Under the pieces are notes generated by a model that saw only the letters and a list, made by a program, of their open reading frames with translations, searched no databases and had not been told where the DNA came from. Positions 18,505 through 19,289 of a DNA stretch of 19,289 nucleotides are shown piece after piece. The stretch covers positions 1-19,289 of the forward strand of contig JAEYUC010000082.1 of assembly GCA_023433705.1 (NCBI GenBank), in the 5' to 3' direction. Each line of letters opens with the position of its first letter. The first letter of the stretch is position 1. Source of the DNA: Pseudomonadota bacterium (GTDB taxonomy: Bacteria > Pseudomonadota > Gammaproteobacteria > Steroidobacterales > Steroidobacteraceae). Position numbers and translations under genes: made by a program.

Positions 18505-19289
18505 TCATGGCGCGCGAAGAGGCACGAGGACCACCGCGTTGCCGCGACGAATCTTCAGCACCAGCGCGCCGCCACGCTTGGCGATGTCGCGCAACTCCTT
18601 GAGGTTCGCGACATTCACGCGATTGGCCGCCTCGATCCGGTCGCCCGTCCGCAGCAGTTGCGACGCGGGGCTGCGTGGCTCGATCGCCTTGATCGAGACG
18701 CCGCCCTCGGGCGCATCCGCGAGCGTCGCGCCCTTGAGGCCTGGGTGCACCGCGGTCGCGTCTTCCGGCGTGGCGGGAGTCGACTTGGCGCCGGCCGACG
18801 CGGTGGTCGCCGGCAACTCGGTGATTTCCGCGACGACCTGGAGCGGCTTGCGGTCGCGGATCAGCGAGACGTTGAGTTTGTCGCCGACGCGCGCGAGGCC
18901 GATCGCGTTGCGCAGCTCGCTGTTCGACTTGATGGTCTGGCCGTTGATGCTGGTGATCACGTCGCCAGGCTTGATTCCCGCCTTTTCGGCCGCCGACCCC
19001 TCGGTCACCTGCGAAACCAGCACGCCCTGCGTGTTCGGGATGTCAAGCGACTTGGCCGTGTCGGGCGTGAGCGAATAGATGCTGACACCGAGCAATCCGC
19101 GTTTGACCGAGCCGTACTTGAGCAACTGGTCCATGATGCTGCGGGCCATGTTGACCGGGATCGCGAAGCCGATGCCGATGTTGCCGCCCGAGCGCGAGAG
19201 GATGGCGCTGTTGATGCCGACCAGCTCTCCCTTGATGTTGACGAGCGCCCCGCCGGAGTTGCCCGGGTTGATGGACGCGTCGGTCTGAA
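18505..19289 (-). CDS. DegP/DegQ-type periplasmic serine protease, C-terminal part (cut by window edge)
   Basis: The visible 260 residues are the end of a Do-family trypsin-like protease that degrades or refolds misfolded envelope proteins. The first codons read QTDASINPGNSGGAL, giving the catalytic Ser in GNSGG, followed by VNIKGELVGINSAIL and GNIGIGFAIPVNMA. PDZ1 occupies about 61-157 (GLLGVSI, GVLVSQVTEGSAAEKAGIKPGDVI, INGQTI). An Ala/Thr/Pro-rich linker (about 158-184) leads to PDZ2 (about 185-257, SPASQLLRTGDRIEAANRVNV). Two PDZ domains indicate DegP/DegQ rather than DegS. The catalytic His and Asp and the signal peptide are beyond the right edge. The reading frame is open to the edge, so the ATG at 19149 is internal. 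The gene ends 15 bp before the flavoprotein start on the same strand. Confidence 0.95.
   Translation of the reverse strand, partial: QTDASINPGNSGGALVNIKGELVGINSAILSRSGGNIGIGFAIPVNMARSIMDQLLKYGSVKRGLLGVSIYSLTPDTAKSLDIPNTQGVLVSQVTEGSAAEKAGIKPGDVITSINGQTIKSNSELRNAIGLARVGDKLNVSLIRDRKPLQVVAEITELPATTASAGAKSTPATPEDATAVHPGLKGATLADAPEGGVSIKAIEPRSPASQLLRTGDRIEAANRVNVANLKELRDIAKRGGALVLKIRRGNAVVLVPLRAP

Overview
This window is GC-rich (about two thirds G+C by eye) and densely coded. It looks like chromosomal DNA of a gammaproteobacterium, plausibly of the Xanthomonadales/Steroidobacter/Nevskia side. The basis is a CCA-adding enzyme N-terminus of the E. coli class, an MdtABC-type efflux operon very close in sequence to the enteric one, a Do/Deg protease, and a sigma factor/Ser-Thr kinase pair of the kind found in Xanthomonas and Vibrio. 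Taxonomy is inference. I see no tRNA, rRNA, CRISPR array, insertion sequence or phage gene.

Layout. On the left, the 5' part of cca (minus, cut by the window edge) diverges, with only 6 bp between start codons, from a plus-strand lipoprotein zinc peptidase (264-1313). An uncharacterised metalloprotease-like protein whose HExxH has become HExxR (1431-2153) and a secreted GH5 glycosidase (2172-3362) follow. Next is mdtA-mdtB-mdtC (3533-10916), translationally coupled by ATGA and GTGA overlaps: a periplasmic adaptor and two different RND pumps. No outer-membrane channel, mdtD or baeSR is present.

The most interesting part is 10960-17241: an ECF-like sigma factor of the kinase-linked type, a 970-residue lipoprotein with a Calx-beta domain and six delta-60-type repeats, and a transmembrane Ser/Thr protein kinase. 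The sigma factor lacks the acidic residues normally present at the start of region 2.2 (it reads DTTS where most ECF factors have roughly DAED). This is the hallmark of sigma factors thought to be switched on by threonine phosphorylation (precedent: EcfP/PknT of Vibrio parahaemolyticus). The lipoprotein's Shine-Dalgarno lies inside a 10-bp hairpin directly before its start codon, suggesting a second, translational layer of control. Together the three genes look like an envelope-sensing or surface-protein regulatory cassette whose details I do not recognise as described.

On the right, two minus-strand genes converge on the kinase with a 3-bp gap: a flavoprotein of the flavin-halogenase/geranylgeranyl-reductase superfamily with an intact WxWxIP motif (17245-18489), and upstream of it the C-terminal part of a DegP/DegQ-type periplasmic protease (18505 to the window edge).
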